NCBI RefSeq assembly: GCF_964340835.1 | Contig: NZ_OZ204251.1 | Source of the DNA: Bombilactobacillus bombi | GTDB taxonomy: Bacteria; Bacillota; Bacilli; Lactobacillales; Lactobacillaceae | Strand: one strand, 5' to 3' | Length of the DNA: 64,000 nt | Part shown: positions 62,098 through 64,000 of the stretch, one piece after another | Position numbering within the stretch: position 1 is the stretch's first letter | Layout: each line of letters begins with the position of its first letter | The notes under the pieces: model-generated | What the model was told of the DNA's origin: nothing | Seen by the model: only the letters and a program-made list of their open reading frames with translations | The model's database searches: none | Made by a program: the position numbers and the translations under genes

Positions 62098-63366
62098 TTA
62101 AAATAATTCTGTGCCTGAATAACTGACTTCTGCTTGCAAATCATGTAATTTATCAATAATGCAATCATAACCACGCATAATATTTTCTGCTTGATTAATC
62201 ACTGTTGTTCCTTGTGCCATTAAAGCAGCAATCATTAACGATGCACCGCCGCGAATTTCTTCCGCAGTAACTTGAGTGCCCATCAACTGTTCCGTCGGAT
62301 CAATTACAATCTGTCCGTCAATTACTCGAATCTTCGCTCCCATTTTAATTAGTTCCGGGATATGACGAGTACGTTTGGGATAAATTGTATCAATAATCAA
62401 ACTTTGCCGATCTGCCAACAACATCAAAGGTGTTAAGGGCTGCTGCAAGTCCGTAGCAAACCCTGGATAAGGGCTTGTTTTCACTTTAACGCCAGTTAAT
62501 TGACTATTGGGATATACAAAAATACTATCTTCACGAATATCTAGATTAACACCCATTTCTTGTAATTTAGCTAAAAAAGCATCCAAATGTTCTGCAATAA
62601 TATTTTTAACTAAAATCCCATCACCTACTGCAGCCGCTAAAGATAAATAAGTTCCTGCTTCGATGCGATCTGGGATAATAATATGTGAGTTAGTTGATTT
62701 TAAATGTGGTACACCAACAATTCTAATAGTCTGAGTTCCCACACCCCGAATTTTGGCCCCCATATTATTCAAAAAGGTTGCCAAATCAATGATTTCGGGT
62801 TCTTTGGCTGCATTTTCAATAATTGTAGTACCTTTGGCTCGAACAGCTGCCAAAATAATATTTATTGTTGCTCCTACGGATACCATATCTAAAAAGATGC
62901 GTGCACCATGCAAACCATTTGGTGCTTCAATGACGATTGAATTATCATGCTGCTTTACTTGTGCACCTAAAGCTTTAAACCCTTTAATATGTTGATCAAT
63001 GGGGCGCGGTCCAATGTCATCCCCACCAGGAAAACCGACTACTGCCTTGCCAAAACGTCCTAATAACGAGCCCATAAAATAATAAGAGGCCCGTAAACTG
63101 GTTACTTTACCATGTGGAAGTGGCACCAACTTAATATTAGTAGGATCAATTGTTAAAACATGATCTTGAAAGCTGGACTTCACATTCATATCTGCCAGCA
63201 TATCCATTAAATTGTATACATCTTTAATCTGCGGCACAGAATCAAGCACGACGGGAGTATCCGACAAAATGGCCGCGGGGATAATCGCAACAGTACTGTT
63301 TTTCGCACCGCCGATCGTAACGGATCCAGAAAGTCTTTTTCCCCCGTGAATAACCATCTTTGCCAT
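62098..63366 (-). CDS. murA: UDP-N-acetylglucosamine 1-carboxyvinyltransferase with Asp at the catalytic Cys position
   Basis: First committed step of peptidoglycan synthesis: transfers enolpyruvate from PEP to UDP-GlcNAc. 422 residues. Lys22-Asn23 in GGAKNST and the loop GFPGGDDIGPRPIDQHIKGF are clear. The position of the catalytic cysteine (Cys115 in E. coli, PGGCTIG) is Asp116 here; codon GAT read directly. Cys-to-Asp at this site is known in naturally fosfomycin-resistant MurA enzymes. The N-terminus fits the Gram-positive MurA2/MurZ-like type. ATG start. Between pyrG and rpmE2, as in other lactobacilli. Confidence 0.95.
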   Translation of the reverse strand: MAKMVIHGGKRLSGSVTIGGAKNSTVAIIPAAILSDTPVVLDSVPQIKDVYNLMDMLADMNVKSSFQDHVLTIDPTNIKLVPLPHGKVTSLRASYYFMGSLLGRFGKAVVGFPGGDDIGPRPIDQHIKGFKALGAQVKQHDNSIVIEAPNGLHGARIFLDMVSVGATINIILAAVRAKGTTIIENAAKEPEIIDLATFLNNMGAKIRGVGTQTIRIVGVPHLKSTNSHIIIPDRIEAGTYLSLAAAVGDGILVKNIIAEHLDAFLAKLQEMGVNLDIREDSIFVYPNSQLTGVKVKTSPYPGFATDLQQPLTPLMLLADRQSLIIDTIYPKRTRHIPELIKMGAKIRVIDGQIVIDPTEQLMGTQVTAEEIRGGASLMIAALMAQGTTVINQAENIMRGYDCIIDKLHDLQAEVSYSGTELF

Positions 63367-63440
63367 ATTTTCTCTCAGCCCTTCTTAATTGCTATTACTC
63401 TTAAAATAATAATATAAAAACTAATAAAAGTACACTAAAA

Positions 63441-64000
63441 TCAGATATCACTAGCACTTAATCCACAAGCAGCACCAACAAACTTTTTATAAATCGGTTC
63501 GGGACGATCTGGACGTGATAAGAATTCAGGATGATACTGTACACCCACAAAAAACTTATTCTGAGGTAATTCTACTACTTCGACTAACCGATTATCTGGA
63601 GAAACTCCCGAAAATACTAATCCATGCTGTCCTAAAGTATCGCGGAATTCATTATTGAATTCGTAACGATGGCGATGACGCTCTTGAATTACACTTTGAT
63701 TATCGTAAGCATTACCAGCAACACTGCCAGCTTTTAATTTACATGGATAAGCACCTAAACGTAATGTACCGCCACGATTTTCAATATTCTTTTGATCTGC
63801 CATCAAATCAATAATCTTATGTTCAGCGTTGGGATTAACTTCTCCACTAATTGCATCACTAATACCAGCTACATCACGAGCAAATTCCACACAAGTCATT
63901 TGCATTCCTAGGCAAACACCTAAAAATGGCACGTCGTTTTCACGAGCATATTTGATAGTTTGAATCATGCCTTCTAAGCCACGAGTGCCAAAGCCACCAG
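63441..64000 (-). CDS. pyrG: CTP synthase, C-terminal glutaminase part (gene runs off the window)
   Basis: Partial gene: the 5' part lies beyond the right edge and the frame is open to base 64000. The visible 186 residues are the class I glutamine amidotransferase domain: GGFGTRGLEGMIQTI at the edge, nucleophile in FLGVCLGMQMTCVEF, the RHRHRYEFNN segment and the catalytic His/Glu in GVQYHPEFLSRP. The enzyme makes CTP from UTP, ATP and glutamine. murA follows about 75 bases later. Confidence 0.95.
   Translation of the reverse strand, partial: GGFGTRGLEGMIQTIKYARENDVPFLGVCLGMQMTCVEFARDVAGISDAISGEVNPNAEHKIIDLMADQKNIENRGGTLRLGAYPCKLKAGSVAGNAYDNQSVIQERHRHRYEFNNEFRDTLGQHGLVFSGVSPDNRLVEVVELPQNKFFVGVQYHPEFLSRPDRPEPIYKKFVGAACGLSASDI

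Overview
The window is a stretch of core chromosome from a low-GC Firmicute. I read it as Lactobacillaceae: it has the order pth-mfd-flippase-rqcP-divIC-yabR-tilS-hpt-ftsH-hslO-dusB-lysS, clpC-rpoB-rpoC, str and S10 operons without tufA, an ECF transporter core joined to truA-rplM-rpsI, an L-lactate dehydrogenase and a choloylglycine-hydrolase family enzyme. The genus cannot be fixed from sequence reading alone. No rRNA, CRISPR array, insertion sequence or prophage was seen. Most genes lie on the minus strand and are described in that direction.

Layout. 1-896 is very AT-rich with no gene I can support. 948-5128 holds rpsI, rplM (with an L13-type leader and promoter), truA, ecfT, ecfA2 and ecfA1. 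A plus-strand DNA glycosylase (5197-5853) separates this block from the large ribosomal superoperon rplQ back to rpsJ (5955-19815), which also contains rpoA, infA, adk and secY. A structured leader and promoter precede rpsJ. The str operon fusA-rpsG-rpsL follows (20192-23243). Between it and rpoC-rpoB lie a prepilin peptidase, msrA and a choloylglycine-hydrolase family gene. Then come clpC, an XRE/TPR regulator, a six-tRNA operon (Lys, Gly, Leu, Arg, Gly, Pro) and the lysS-to-pth housekeeping block (37766-52159). The right end has ldh, a CBS/ACT protein, alr-mazEF, acpS, the DEAD-box helicase cshA, murF, an MFS exporter, an L,D-transpeptidase, rpmE2, murA and the 3' part of pyrG.

The genes cover translation (24 ribosomal proteins in the superoperon plus S7, S12, S9, L13 and L31, with EF-G, IF-1, LysRS, TilS, TruA, DusB and Pth), transcription (RpoA, RpoB, RpoC, Mfd), protein quality control (ClpC, FtsH, Hsp33, RqcP) and cell envelope (MurA, MurF, Alr, flippase, DivIC, L,D-transpeptidase).

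The best leads are: MurA with Asp instead of the usual catalytic Cys; tRNA-Lys with C instead of the near-invariant U55; terminator-like hairpins in the leaders of rpoB, infA and pth, and terminators placed directly before tilS and acpS; a clpC gene without ctsR beside it but with a palindrome in its promoter and an XRE regulator upstream; a shortened L24; and heavy use of TTG and GTG starts in essential genes. I did not find a convincing wholly new multi-gene system.
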